Counted from the first letter of the stretch, positions 24,050 to 36,313 are shown. The stretch: DNA of 64,000 bases from Chamaecyparis obtusa (GCA_027943335.1 BSBK01007032.1:132501-196500); one strand, 5' to 3'. The notes: generated by a model not told the origin, from the letters alone. Numbers and translations: made by a program.

Positions 24050-24361
24050 ATCAACAGAGATGAGGGAATGATGAGAGGCATTACAGACAAGGTTTCTTCT
24101 TTCAGATCAGTTAAATGTGTCGAGGATGATGCCATCACAGAGATATGATTAAATAGCACCATAGCAGGAGGATTCATGATTGACAAGGGTACAAATGATG
24201 TGGCTTTCTTAAGAGTCATAAATGGGATAACGTAGCTCTTCCACTAGGAATTCATATTTGGACTCATGTTCCTCTAACTGAAGAAGTGAAGCAAGGGTGG
24301 CCATAGCATTAGCTACTTTATTCTCAGCCCTAGGGATTTGCTGAAAGGTGACAAAAGTAAA

Positions 24362-24690
24362 TTACCATCTTAATGAATCAACCATTTTTTTGTAAGGTAT
24401 CAACTTGTCATATTTTTTTTGGTATTGCTCATTGACTTGATTGATGATCAGCTGAGAATCCCCATAGATATGTAGTTCTGTGATATTCCACTCTATAGCC
24501 ATTTTTAGTCCATTTGTTAAAGCCTCATATTTAGCTATGTTGTTTGTGCATGGAAAGAGTAACTTGTAAGATTTGGGAATAGTGTACCCATGTGGAGAGA
24601 CAAACAACACACTAGCTCCAGAACCGTTTTGCATGTAGGAACCATCAAAGAAAAATTTCCAGGATCTCTCAGTCATGTACATAAGATGCT
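24362..24690 (-). pseudogene. TE4 second RNase H domain
   Basis: After the first RNase H and a connecting stretch, a second RNase H fold reads WKFFFDGSYMQNGSGA, NNIAKYEALTNGLKMA and LHIYGDSQLIINQV. That gives the D-E-D series at residues 90, 130 and 152 of the local ORF. The extra domain is a hallmark of the Tat lineage. The three acidic residues look intact although the element as a whole is not. Confidence 0.85.
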
Positions 24691-24699
24691 CATTTGGGA

Positions 24700-26020
24700 A
24701 ATTGACTTGAATGGGCATATTATCTTGAATTAGGAAATTAGCCAGTTGATCTGCAATAGCTTGGCCTTTGATTGCCTTGCGCTCAATATACTCTATTTCA
24801 AATTCAAAAAGAATCATCATCCATTTAGCGAGTCTACCCGTGAGAGCAGCTTTACCAAGCAAGTATTTGAGAGGATCAATTTTTGCTATGAGGTGTATGG
24901 TGTGCGCAAGCATATAGTGTCACAAATTTTGAGAGGCAAACACTACTGCAAGGAAAGCTTTTTCAATACTAGTATAATTGACCTCATAAGCAACAAGAGT
25001 GCGGCTAATATAATATATGGCCCTTTCTTTCCCTTGTTCATCTAATTGAGCCAACAATGCCCCCAGTGAAGATTTAGTAGCTGAGACATACAAAATGAGG
25101 GGTTTTCCTAGAATGGGAGGACTTGCCAAGTATTCCTTAATTTGATCCATGCTCTTCTGGAAATCCTCATTCCAAACACATTGAACACCTTTATGAAAGT
25201 TTTTGTTAAAGGGTTGCACTCTATCTGCCAATTGTGAAATAAACCTCCTTATGGATTGAAGGCATCCTTGAAGACTCCTCATTTGACTGATATTTTTTGG
25301 AGGTGGCATGTCTATAATGGCTTGGACCTTTTCAAGGTCCACTTCTATCCCTTTGGTTGAAATGATGAATCCCAATAATTTGCCAAAAGTAACACCAAAT
25401 GCTCACTTTTTTGGGTTTAATCTTAGTTGAAATTGTTCCATGTGATCCAAAATTACTTCTAAATCAGCCAGATGTGTTCCTCTTTTCTTAGACTTAGTGA
25501 GGGTGTCATCCACATAATCTTACATATTCTTATGCATCATGTCATGGAAGATGGTTGTCATAGCTCTTTGATAAGTAGCTCCTGCATTTTTCAATCCAAA
25601 GGGCATGATGTTCCAACAATAAGTACCCCATGCGCATGTGAGTGAAGTCTTTTCCTAATCCTCAAGAGCAATCTTGATCTGATTATACCCAGAAAAACCA
25701 TCCATCAAGGAATAGATCTCATAGCCCACCATCATGTCCACTATCATGTCTATGTTAGGAAGTGGAAAATTATCCTTTGGGCATGCTCTGTTAAGATCTC
25801 TAAAATCTATGTAGATTCAGATGGATTTATCATGTTTAGAAATAGGTACAATGTTGGAAATTTAGTCAGCATAGTCTATGACTCTAATGAATCCTGCACC
25901 AAGGAGCTTTTCTAATTCAGCTTTCACTAAAAGAGTTATACGAGGGTGCATTCTTATCAACTTTTGTTTGATTGGTTTCACACCTGGAGCTATGGACAAA
26001 TGATGCATAATGAGATTAGT
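24700..26020 (-). pseudogene. TE4 reverse transcriptase and first RNase H, decayed
   Basis: The minus frame gives PGVKPIKQKLIRMHP, LLGAGFIRV, YIDFRDLNRACPKDNFPLP, YNQIKIA, MPFGLKNAGATYQRAM and a catalytic YVDD at 25505-25516. The thumb and first RNase H follow (LGFIISTKGIEVD, LQGCLQSIRRFI, LILYVSATKSSLGALLAQ, AIYYISRTL). There are scattered stops (for example in DYADxISNIV), and the frame changes between the spacer and RT. Confidence 0.9.
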
Positions 26021-26169
26021 GTCCAACCCTGGCATGTTTGAATATGTCCATGCAAAATTATTTTTCTTCTTTTGGAGGAACTCAGTGTAGGCTTTCTTTT
26101 CTTGAGGTCATAAAGATTTAGCCAAGTGTACAATTTTTGGAGCCTCTTCTGTGCCCAAATTAATAGCTT

Positions 26170-27066
26170 CTATAGGTTCAACCAATACTGATGATCTGTC
26201 CTAAAAATAGCTTGGGAGACTATCAAGTACCTCATCTGTAGGCACCTCAGAGAGGTTTCACCCTTGGATACATCTTTTATTTTTACTTTTTTTGGTTCTA
26301 ACACCGCCACACAGTGGTTTTCGCCATCATAACTCTTATTCTTTTTTTCTTTTCTTTTTATCTTATGACTAAGGTACTTGATGTTAGGTTCTGTCATACT
26401 GGTAGCTAGTTCACTAGTGGAAGAGACTACAGGTTCAATGGCATTTAGATAGCAGGTGATCTCATAGTCATTGTGAAATGTCAAGAGTTGAGGCTCTTGA
26501 TAATGTTGAGACCAGTCAATAAGGTTGGGGTCAATAAGGGGTAGGTTAATGACTGGTTCAATATTAAGGATATAGATGATGTCATCTCTGGTGATCACAA
26601 AATTGGAGTCTGTCAAGTATCCCTCTAAGGTGCCTAAATCAAGATTTATCCTATCAAGGGAAGAATCATCTACTAATGCGACACATGGGTTCCAATCTTC
26701 TAATCTGACACATGACTCATCAGCTACGTCAGGTTGAGAACTATAAGCTTGGAAAACATCCATATCCAAGTCAACTATTGCATTTGAGAGTGAATCCCAT
26801 TCAAACTCATGAGAGTCTATTTCTGAATTATTGTTGGGGAAAGCCTCAAGGTTTGGAAGAGTTTCCCCTCCTCTAACAATTTGCTCAATCACAAAATTAT
26901 TTGAATTATCACCATCTGTCATAGCTGGGATGGAGACACTATCCATAGTCAATCTAGCATTCATATAGTCACTATTTGTCATAGCCGGGATAGGAGGATT
27001 GTCAATTGTTAAATCTCTTGAATCTCCCCAGAGGAGATTTGTTGAAGGTACCCAATCATCTATCAT
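26170..27066 (-). CDS. TE4 acidic spacer ORF between protease and RT
   Basis: This 298-residue open frame without stops is rich in Asp, Asn, Ser and Pro. It contains two related IPAMT-type segments (NPPIPAMTNSDYMN and VSIPAMTDGDNSN) and a Lys-rich patch near residue 230. I recognise no domain. In related plant Tat elements a long, poorly conserved acidic linker sits between protease and RT, so this is probably part of the polyprotein. No signal peptide or membrane segment is seen, which argues against an envelope-like protein. Confidence 0.5.
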   Translation of the reverse strand: MIDDWVPSTNLLWGDSRDLTIDNPPIPAMTNSDYMNARLTMDSVSIPAMTDGDNSNNFVIEQIVRGGETLPNLEAFPNNNSEIDSHEFEWDSLSNAIVDLDMDVFQAYSSQPDVADESCVRLEDWNPCVALVDDSSLDRINLDLGTLEGYLTDSNFVITRDDIIYILNIEPVINLPLIDPNLIDWSQHYQEPQLLTFHNDYEITCYLNAIEPVVSSTSELATSMTEPNIKYLSHKIKRKEKKNKSYDGENHCVAVLEPKKVKIKDVSKGETSLRCLQMRYLIVSQAIFRTDHQYWLNL

Positions 27067-27069
27067 GTC

Positions 27070-27705
27070 TTATTGATTTGTCAAATCTGGTACATATTCT
27101 ATGTCATCTTTACTATCCCACCTATCATGAATGGGGACAGTGCACTTATTATTGTTCATAAAGCCTAGGCCAACTGGTTTCTTAGACTTACATCCAAAAA
27201 GATCATGATTGAGTGGTTCGGCTCTAGCATCTAACCTGTGACTAAGAGGGCCATATCCTAGATAACCCATCTTCTTGACAAAAGTATATCCTCTCCCATA
27301 GGACTTAGGAGAGGGGGAGAAATTTTCATTGTGCTAGTACTTCTCTTTGTATATCCAATCTTGAATAGCTACTTCCTCTTTTTCATCTTTTTCATCTTGT
27401 ATTGGTACTGAGGATTCAACAAACATGTCAAATAGTGTCATTTCTGAAGAAGACAGTTTGATCTCCTGTGAAGGCTTTCCATAGGTCCTAGGGGAAACAG
27501 GCATCTTTGCAAAAGAGTCAAGTTGATACCCCCCCATGCCAAGGTCTAATGATTTAAACTTGTATTGATAGTCTGCTAAAGTTGCTTGATAATCCTCTAC
27601 TTCTCAATTAAGAGGGACATGAACATTAGCTGAGATTGAATTGACTGATAAGGTGTTATCCCCTAGTATGCAAATTTCTACTCCATTGTAGGGGAGCTTA
27701 ACACA
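27070..27705 (-). pseudogene. TE4 post-protease linker
   Basis: It continues the frame of the acidic spacer upstream, with stops at 27,067-27,069 and between 27,271 and 27,333. Fragments such as MGYLGYGPLSHRLDARAEP and SFAKMPVSPRTYGKPSQ are Gly/Pro-rich linker. No catalytic motif is visible. Confidence 0.5.
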
Positions 27706-28218
27706 CTAGTGGTAGGTGGATGGCACTACTTGCATCTCATGGATCCATGGCCTACCAAGCAAGATATTGTATGCTAGAGGACCAGCATCAACAATTTGGA
27801 ACAAAATGTCTTTCTCAACGGGGCCAATCCTGACAGGAGGAACAACCAACCCCTTGGAACTCCTTTCTACCTCATCATAGGCTTTTATAGTGATCTTCTT
27901 TCTAGTATCGATCACTTCCTTAGAATAACTCAAAGTCTTTAACAGACTCAAAGAACAGATATTGAGCCCAACACCCCCATCTATCAACACACGCTTGACA
28001 TAGGTTTTATGGATCATGACTTCGATGTGAAGGACAAGATTATGCAGGTGGTCCAAGGATTTGTCATCATCTTCTAAGAATGTAAGGTAGTGAGGACTGG
28101 TAATATGATTAACCATGCCTTGGAATTGGTCGACATCTAAATTGTTGGGAACATTGGCTATGCGCAAAGCATCCTCAAGGACCTGTTTGTGTCTTGGGGA
28201 CAACTCTAAAAGCTCCAA
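27706..28218 (-). pseudogene. TE4 aspartic protease
   Basis: 170 residues. VKRVLIDGGVGLNICSLSLLK is the active-site strand with DGG in place of the usual D-S/T-G. AYNILLGRPWIHEM is the second conserved block. IRIANVP- and HLHNLVLHIEVMIH-like segments precede it. It would cleave the Gag-Pol polyprotein. It shares its frame with gag (29.9-28.3 kb) and the spacer. Confidence 0.75.
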
Positions 28219-28335
28219 GATTGAAATCTAAGCTGGTGTTCTTTGTAACTGATCAACAAGGTTATAATTTAGCTTGGGGTTGAAAGTTGGTTTTATGGTG
28301 GCATTCTTGGATACCACTAGCTTTGGTTTATTGGG

Positions 28336-28674
28336 CTAACCTGAACTGGGCCCCCTAATGACAACAGGGCCTTGACTCCTTGTGACAACATTAAGAGCCT
28401 GGGATGTCATCCTAGAGTGAGGACCCCTCAACACCACAACAGGTTCTTCATCAAAGATAGGGGGAGAGTTTTCATAGGAGTCATAGCCAGATGGATCCTT
28501 TTTCCTCATCACGCTGACACTTTCCTCCACAACTTCAAGCATGTTGACAACATTTTTCACAGCTGTGTAGGTGTAGTTGATCGCAGCTTTGCTGTTATTT
28601 GATTTAGAGGTTTCCCCCTTTTCATAATTAGGCAAAGGTTCCTTAAAAACCTTATGATCAGCATTGGTATTCAA
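28336..28674 (-). pseudogene. TE4 gag-protease linker
   Basis: 112 residues in the gag frame, separated from gag by one stop. It has AINYTYTAVKNVVNMLE and Pro/Val-rich PVVVLRGPHSRMTSQ. No domain recognised. Confidence 0.5.
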
Positions 28675-28683
28675 ACCATCAAC

Positions 28684-30629
28684 TCAAAGCTTTCCACTTT
28701 CTATGAGATCTTGGACGATATGCTTTAATCTCCAACAGTTTTCAACAGTATGGCCAGCGCCATTGTGAAATTTACAGAATGCCTCGTTGTCCCACCAATG
28801 TGGCTTGGGTTCAGGAATGTGAAATTTTGGAAGATCCCGAGGATGTGCCAAGTTGTTAGCAATGAGAGTTTTGAGAACATCCTCATATGAGTCACCCAAT
28901 TTGGTAAATTGTTGCTTCTCCTTTTCAGGCCTCTCCTGATATCTTGGTTTACTTTCTTGATGTGGAGGTGCATTAAGCTTCATGGCTTGCACAACACTAG
29001 TCAAATTAAGAACACCTTGATCTCTTGATTGGGAAGATTCCACAACTCTTTCATTGAAAACCTATTTTTTCTTGTTCCAACTATTTTTCTTCTCTTTATC
29101 CTTGTTGTTGTGTTGACCATTGTTGCCATTGTTGCTATGTCTGGTGAAAATGCCTTGTTCTTTTAGGACATCTTCAATTCGACATGCAGTCTCAACCATG
29201 GTATCAAAGGAATTGAAGACTGTCTTTTTAATCTCATATCTCATTTTAGGCACCAAGCTACTGACAAGTATGTCAATATTTTCATCCTCATGGATCATCC
29301 TAGGATACTGAGAGCACTATCTCCTCCACCTCTGTAAGAAGGTAACAAAGGGTTCCCCTTGATTTTGTTTCAAGTTGCATAGGTCCAATATAGTAACAGA
29401 TCTTGGTAGATTATATGTGAAGTGTTGAATGAATCTATGAACAAGTTCTCTAAAAGTCTTGATGGGGGGAGTGATATTGGTAAACCATTCCATTTCTTGT
29501 CCTTTAAGACTTCCAGGGAATAACCTCATCAAATAGGAGTCATCCTGATGAAATTCAAAGCTCATAGTATAGAACTAGCACACATGGTCATGTGGATCAC
29601 CACTGCCATCATATTTATCATATTGAGGGAATTCCACCCTCCTTGGAAAATCCTTCATACTCACACTCTTATCAAATGGATTAGGACAAATCAAATCTAG
29701 TGAGAATGAGCTCTTAGGTTGCATCATTTTCTCCATCATTTGCTTCATTTGGTGGATTTCTTCCTCTTGAGAGGGATTTTGCTTTTGTATTTTGTTGTCC
29801 ACATCAAAATTATAAGGGACTCTGGCGCCCTTGTTGATTAGACTTTCCAAGAATTTATCTTTTTTTTGTTCCAAATACCTATCCACATACTGTTGGAAGT
29901 AGGCTCTTGTTGCATTCGCATAAAGTCTCAAGTATCAAGGTCATAATGTGAGCTACCACCTCCATGTTGGGAACCATGATGTACATGTTGGGAGTGTGGT
30001 CTTGAGTTTCTGGGAGGAGTTTACCTCCTATAGTGAGCATACTGAGAGGCCCTTCTTCCTCTAGGACTAGGAGATCTAGAAGGGGTTCTTGACCACCTTC
30101 TACTTCTTGGTGTTTTGGAAGGGGTGGAGGGAGGAGAATTATTTCCACTATTAGCACCCCTATTGTTGAATTGAGTGTTTAATTGTTGGGCTAACAGCCT
30201 ATCTTGCTCCTCTTGGAATGATTTTCTCTCTATGTCCAACAAGGCTCATTGTTCCTCTTCTAGAAGCCTAAGTTTTTCTTCTTTTGTAGCTCATTCATTT
30301 TTTGCAGCCTATTTTTCCCGCTCAATTCTTTTTAGCCTCTCACTTGTATACCTTGAGGTATTTTAAAGTGGCAAACTTGGTCTAGATTTCTTGAACAAGT
30401 CATTGGTATATGTTGCATTGACATGAGCACCACTAGGTTCATTATCTTGGTCTTCATGTTGTGACCATTGTTCTTGGTGAGCTGATCTCTTATGCCTTTC
30501 ATCCCTTTGATGAGTATCCAAATATCTAGCATTAATGAGGGGTGAACTAGGTTGATCATCATCAGAAGAATTCCCAAATATAATGTTGTTTCTATGTCGT
30601 TCATAGATGTCATCAAGAGTTTGATCCAT
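28684..30629 (-). pseudogene. TE4 Gag, decayed
   Basis: The ATG at 30629 starts a charged N-terminus (MDQTLDDIYERHRNN). A basic, Ser/Arg-rich stretch (SRRWSRTPSRSPSPRGRRAS) lies at about 30,050-30,120. A frameshift near 29,950 is followed by KDFPRRVEFPQYDKYDGSGD, FPGSLKGQEMEWFTN and FIQHFTYNLPRS, the retrotransposon gag core. The knuckle CKFHNGAGHTVENC lies at 28,735-28,776. Stops separate the 29,575-29,931, 29,317-29,565, 29,062-29,298 and 28,684-29,043 pieces. Confidence 0.85.
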
Positions 30630-33600
30630 GGTTTCCCTCTCCTACTGAGTCACGGTGTAACTCATATCCATACCTGAGTGGTAAGGTGCTGAGGGGATAC
30701 TCAACTCTCTAAAATGGCTCTTCGGGTCAAACCAAGTTTTAGACTTACTCCTAGGTGACTGGTGAAATATTGGTTCCTTTTCCTTTCTCTTTTGATGAGT
30801 CTGAACTGGGGGTAGTTGGTTGAAGACTATTTGAGGTCACTTTCCTTGGCTCACTTGATATCTTGTTGTTACTGACATGAAAGGGAGAGTTCAGGGAAAA
30901 AAAGACAATTCTAAGAAACGTCAATACCAGACTAGGATAGTAACAGTTTTCTCTTGTCCGAGAGAGATAGTGAAATAGAACTATTGCAAATAGGTGCAAA
31001 CCAACACTACCACAGAGGTGCTCAATTTTTTTTTGGTGAATACCCTAGCACATATGGATCAGGAGGATGACTTACACAAATTATATTGAATTTGAATTTT
31101 ATGAAAATGGGTGGACAAAGAGATTACTAGCACTCTCCAAGTGTGTTATCAAAGAGTCAAAAAATTTATCTATTTGACAGGAACAATTCCTAATTTGTCA
31201 CTCTCAAGAAAAATCTCTTATGGGATCAAGGATCACTAACTCAAAAGGTAAAAAACACAAGAATCCTAAATACAGGAACAGGTCTCTAAAACTGGGACAA
31301 ATCACCTAATCTGATTGGGACAAGTCACCTAATCGAAAAACTCAAGATTTCAGTTTCTTGTTCATTTTCAAAGATCAAGTAAGTACATCAACATATTTTT
31401 ATCATTGATCAAGCACATAAGACAGCAATCAAGGAGTTCAAGAAAACAATTGTCTTCAAACAATGAGCAAGGGGAAAAGCAACCTTGCACATGAACAAGA
31501 ATAGTGACTTAGTCTGTTACTCCTTAAAGATTCTACTTGTGTATGTTCTTGAAAATGTTTTAGGAGGCACTTAGAACACAACAACATCCTATCAAGCTAT
31601 CTATAGGGATATACATGGCTTTTCTAAAATGAGTCCTCGATATATGCAAGGTATGTGAGGCACAAATCCGTAGATGAGAAGAATCTGAAATCACACAGCT
31701 GGGGGGAGACGGTAACCCAAATCTCCTCCTTCACTTCTCAAAGGTATAAAGTTCTTTGAGGCTTAGCCAAGAGTGAAATATAACTCATTCCCAATAGAGG
31801 TTTCTTTGGATTCACCTCCCGATATTTATACTCCACTGTAACACGGGAGTTAAGGTCATCCCTTGAGGTAATGAAATCCCCAAGAAGGCCTTCTAAAAAT
31901 AAAAAAGTAAGTAATTCACTATCAAAAGTATTGGAAAGCACTAAAGGTGGTACATTTAACCCTTCAAGTAAATGTGAGGTGAGTCCACAAAGTGGTGCAT
32001 TTAACTCCTCACACAAACTCAAAGTGAGTCCACACCTTAGAACACTAATGAGATCAAGAAAGCACAAAATGGGAAAAACTTTGTGGAACACTCAACGCTT
32101 CTTTAGGTAGACCCATCCCCTGAATATGGTGCTAAGATTGCATCCAAAGGGTTGAATGATGGGTGATTAAAGAAAGCAAGTCCAACAACCCAATTTAGCT
32201 AACAAGATCAATCAAAAGTACTCTAAGATTGCTTATCAATACTACTCATAAGTACAAGAGGGTTTGAATCATGGAGTATTTAACTTTCCAAGTAAACATG
32301 AAGTGAGTCCACAAAGTGGTGCATTTAACTCTTCATGTAAACAAAGAATGAATCCATGCCCTAAATTACTCAATGAGATTTTTTGATATTAGAACCAAGA
32401 ATTACTTAATGTTTAAACACAAGCATTCACTTAAACACAAACTTGTATTAAAGAAAATCTATGTTCATTCATTTCCCATTAAGAGCATTAATTGAAATGT
32501 GTTTTATGAAAGCATGTAAACACTCAAGCCAAACACATAAGAGATTAATTTTATGTCCAAACCAAGTGTTATAGAGATTGTAGTAACCCACCTTAGGTCC
32601 AAAGATCTGCAATCCAGAATTTAGCACACATTCAAAAGTACAGAATCAAGACAAATCAATGGCAAACCGTAAGTGTTAGAAATCAAAATCCCAATTAATG
32701 ACATCGACAGAATAATAATGATTAAGTGATTAAGCCCAATCAAAATTAGAATAATAATTGAGTTGCAAGCAATATAAATTTGCAATAAAATGCAAAAGAT
32801 TTAACTTTTGAATCCCATATGACATTAACAGTTTAGTAACTCTTCTCAAACTATATAAATAATAAACTTCAATGAAACCAGTTCAATCAAAATAGAAATG
32901 AATATCCACCAGATGCAGAGAGATTAGAGATGAACACTCAATCTGCATATCTTTTAAAAAACTTTCTTAGATCATCATTAAAATATTTTGAAAATCTGCA
33001 TGAGTTCTTCTTTGTACACAAAAACTTATAATATACCGATGATGATAATGTCTTCTAAATAATACCAACTATATTTTATATTGCACTTTGAATCAATCAT
33101 TCATCGCTTCAATACTTGATAACCACATGATTTTATCACTAAGATTGACCTTTACACTTCCACTATAAACTTTTCGAGTACTAGCAATTAGATTTTACAA
33201 AGTCTAGACACAATGTCTGTGACTTAGAAATCTTCTTTGAATTCATTTGCATCACCCGAATAACTCTGCAAATGATCTATGTGTTCTGTCAATGTAACTA
33301 TCCCAACACAAGTTTCTCAGGCTCTTTGCAACTTATACAATTTCGTAAAACCAATCTAATTGCATTTAATAGTTTCTTTAAAAACTGTTATGATTTTAAT
33401 GCAATTAATAATGAACTCACTATTTTTTAATCATTTATTTATCATAGCAAACCATTTCCACAACATTGCATGCTCTCAAGAATTTAAATATTCTCCAAAA
33501 TAACCAAATCCGGTTGCATTGAGTAAAAACCAAATGCTGAAAGTAAACTATTCTACTTTGAATCGAAACCAGCATGAATTTTGTGTCACGGTTCTTGAAA

Positions 33601-34130
33601 CAAACCGTTATAAAATTAATGTTTATCCAAAAGTTTGATACTCAATTTTTACTATCATAACCGTTTTCAATAAACAATTGAAATTTCTTCCATAAAACCA
33701 ATACACAAATAACGTTAAACTTCCCCTTAAAAATCTGAGACAAGGAATTAGATCATACCCTATCAAAATAGAGATCTTTCCAACATAAAATTCGGATCCA
33801 TAAATCCCAAATAGTTTTGATTATCGATTTTTGTTAAGGAACCCAAAATCAATTTCAATAAACTTCCACACTCCTTCCATATAGTCGATACCAATAACCA
33901 GATATCAAATCAAAACAGAGACTCACAAGTGTTGAAGAACCGAAGATCTAAACAGAAAATTCGATTCTCCTATTCAAAGTAGCAGTGACCAAATAGAAAA
34001 CAATGATTTATAAGGTGCCTCAATGCATAAAAGATTCTAAAGTGCAAGCTTATCAATTCAATTCGATATCAAATCTAAAGTTTGGAAATCAAAGAGTTTA
34101 TGCTAGTATTCTGAATAACAGAGAACAGAG
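30630..34130 (-). other. TE4 long 5' leader, non-coding
   Basis: About 3.5 kb between primer site and gag start, with only short ORFs. It includes a 46-bp direct repeat in two pairs (31,948-32,040 and 32,273-32,363; core GTGAGTCCACAAAGTGGTGC). The leader is long compared with ordinary Ty3 elements; long leaders occur in some Tat relatives. Confidence 0.65.
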
Positions 34131-34144
34131 CACGGTGGGTGCCA
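34131..34144 (-). promoter_or_regulatory. TE4 primer binding site
   Basis: On the minus strand TGGCACCCACCGTG starts three bases inside the 5' LTR. It resembles the TGGCGCCCACCG-type PBS seen in plant Ty3 elements, with one difference. Confidence 0.7.
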
Positions 34145-34147
34145 AAA

Positions 34148-35162
34148 TGTGTGGTGTAAAAGTGACCACTTCTGTGAATCCTTGCATTCAAGGATACTCA
34201 ATAATGAGCTCTTGAATATCGATTCATAGCTCTCTATCTGTGGAGTGCATGGATTGTTTATGAGGCCCTCATATTGACTGAGTTAAACCCATGCAAGTAC
34301 ACCACAGAATGAGAGATTCAAGGATGAGAAGCAAGAATGCTAATCTCCATTGAATCATCAAGTTCTTGCATGCAAATGAAATTAATCTATATGATTGCAA
34401 TGCAAGAAAATAAACTACTTTATTGAAATGGAGATTAAGCTAAAACAATGAAATAAATTAAACTAAAATGTTATGAATGTTAATCTATATGTAAATATGC
34501 AAGCTAAATGCTATGTGATCTCCAAAGCTCCAAAGTCTCTAAGAAAACCTGCAGCATAACAATAGTATGAAAATTTAGGATTCCTAATTGAGAAGGAGGG
34601 GGCTCCTTATATAAGAAACTGATGAAAAGAATGCATCTCCAAGATCAATGTGGGATTAATGCAAAAAGAGGAAAGAAAAATCATTTTTAGAAAGTGTGGA
34701 GAGAACAAGGAAACCTCTTTATTTTATTTATTTTTTATTTCACTTATTTCCTTTTTCATCACAAAAGATCTTTTGAGAGGATTTTATTTATTTTAAAAGA
34801 ATAATTCTCTTTTAATTAAATAAAATAAGGTTATTTAATTAAAAGATGAATATTAATTAAAAAAAATAAAATCATTTAATTAAAAAGGGTTTTAATTAAA
34901 TAAATTTATTTTACTTAAGAGATATTACTTTCAATTAAATAAAGTTATTTTATTTATTTAAAAGGGATTATTTCTTTTAATTAAATAAAATAATTGATGA
35001 CATGATTAAACCGTAGGAGATTATTGAAATGATTGAAATAGTTATGATTTGATCAAGGAAATTGATTTGAATATATTTTAAAGCATTGATTCAAAAAATT
35101 GATATTTGACAAATTGAATAAATGGGGCCCAAAGTCTAGGCGACCATTTTAGGGTGCATACA
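34148..35162 (-). repeat. TE4 5' LTR
   Basis: Same length as the other copy and highly similar. TATA candidate at 34606-34615. Confidence 0.92.
34606..34615 (-). promoter_or_regulatory. TATA box in TE4 5' LTR
   Basis: CTTATATAAG is self-complementary; on the minus strand it is followed by GAGCC. It is conserved in the other LTR at 20451-20460. Confidence 0.55.
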
Positions 35163-36313
35163 AGTATAGACAGTTATGCAGTAGCTTGTGTCAGTAGTGT
35201 TCCTGACTGAGTTACATGTAGTGTTCTGTGAGTGATTGTTTGTACAGCTATCATGGAGCCTTGCACTCTTGCATATGTGATGGAGACATGTTAGTGATGT
35301 TACATTCATGGACGTAGAGTCTGATGTGCAATAGAAGTGAAGTTATGTAGTCGCTATTCACCAGTTGCAGTTTCATGTGTTTATCAAGAAGAGTCGATAG
35401 AGATTATAATGGTACGGGAGTTGCGCCTATCATTTTGGTATGCATGCTTGGATTAATGATTAGAGAAGAGTTAATAATGTTTCATTAATAGAACATGATG
35501 TAATTTAGCTTGAGGAGAAAGTATCAGTTAATTTGGTAGAGGCGATAGTGTGTTGCGTGTGTCTACACTTATTGATTTGGATAGGTCCCAGTTTGTGTTG
35601 CGTGCTTAGTAGAGCCAACAGAGATATTGTTGGAGAGTGGTATTATTTCTCTAATATGATTTCAAGGTGGTTCTAATAGGTTGACTTGATTATATCATTT
35701 AGAGGAAAGATACTTATAGACGGTCATTTGTCATCGCTAGGAGCATGGCATGAAAATAGAAGAGTAGAGGAGAGAAGAGAGTGCAAAGTATTGTGTCATC
35801 AAGAAAAGGTCTATGGAACAAAGAAGATAGAGTGTGCTATTCATTGGAACTGATCAAGACATCAAGTCTACCTTATAGTTCACCAAGATCCAGATATAGT
35901 GTGTATCTATTATTCAGAAGGTTGCGGCCTTCACCGCTTTGAGCAGTGAGCTCTTGAATAGTGCATCCTCACCCCTAATAGGGTCAATCATAAAAGAATC
36001 CTAAAAGGGTCCAACCTTTCATTAGGTCACTGTACTTATTTCATTATAAATATCAACTCCTAACAGGGTTGTAAGATCATCTAACAAGGATCATTATACA
36101 CTAGTGCAGTTTATTAGTGGGTGTTAATTCCCACTGGGGTTTTTACCTATTTGGGTTTCCCCGTAACCAAAAAATTGGTGTTGTGTTCAAGTGTTCTTTC
36201 ATTGTGTTTATGATTAATGTTTAAGTATACTTAATTGGATAATGAGTTGAAACTTGTAGATAACTAATTCACCTCGTCCCCCTCTTAGTTATCTCTTGGG
36301 ACTATTCCTAATA
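35163..36313 (+). repeat. TE2 3' LTR, second segment
   Basis: It resumes at AGTATAGACAGTTATGCAG, colinear with the TE7 LTR, and ends TTCCTAATA (expected TTCCTAACA, one transition). It contains the CTAACAGGG array (about 35,965-36,090) and the C-tract hairpin (36,259-36,293). Confidence 0.9.

Larger units (their letters stand above)
19993..35162 (-). mobile_element. TE4: 15.2-kb Tat-like Ty3/gypsy element
   Basis: LTRs of 1015 bp each lie at 19993-21007 and 34148-35162. TSD AGTAT is perfect (19988-19992 and 35163-35167). On the minus strand the order is 5' LTR, PBS-like TGGCACCCACCGTG, a 3.5-kb leader, gag, protease, acidic spacer, RT, RNase H, a second RNase H-like domain, integrase, a 1.9-kb 3' region, polypurine tract AAAGAGGGGCAAA and 3' LTR. 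The duplicated RNase H and the CHHC Gag knuckle are marks of the plant Tat/Ogre/Retand group. The LTR copies differ by only a few percent by eye, so this is one of the younger insertions. Frame breaks and stops make it inactive. Confidence 0.93.

Noticed and set aside
26170..27066. TE4 298-codon ORF as an envelope-like gene
   Set aside because: It lies between protease and RT, not after integrase, and shows no signal peptide, membrane span or glycosylation-rich ectodomain.
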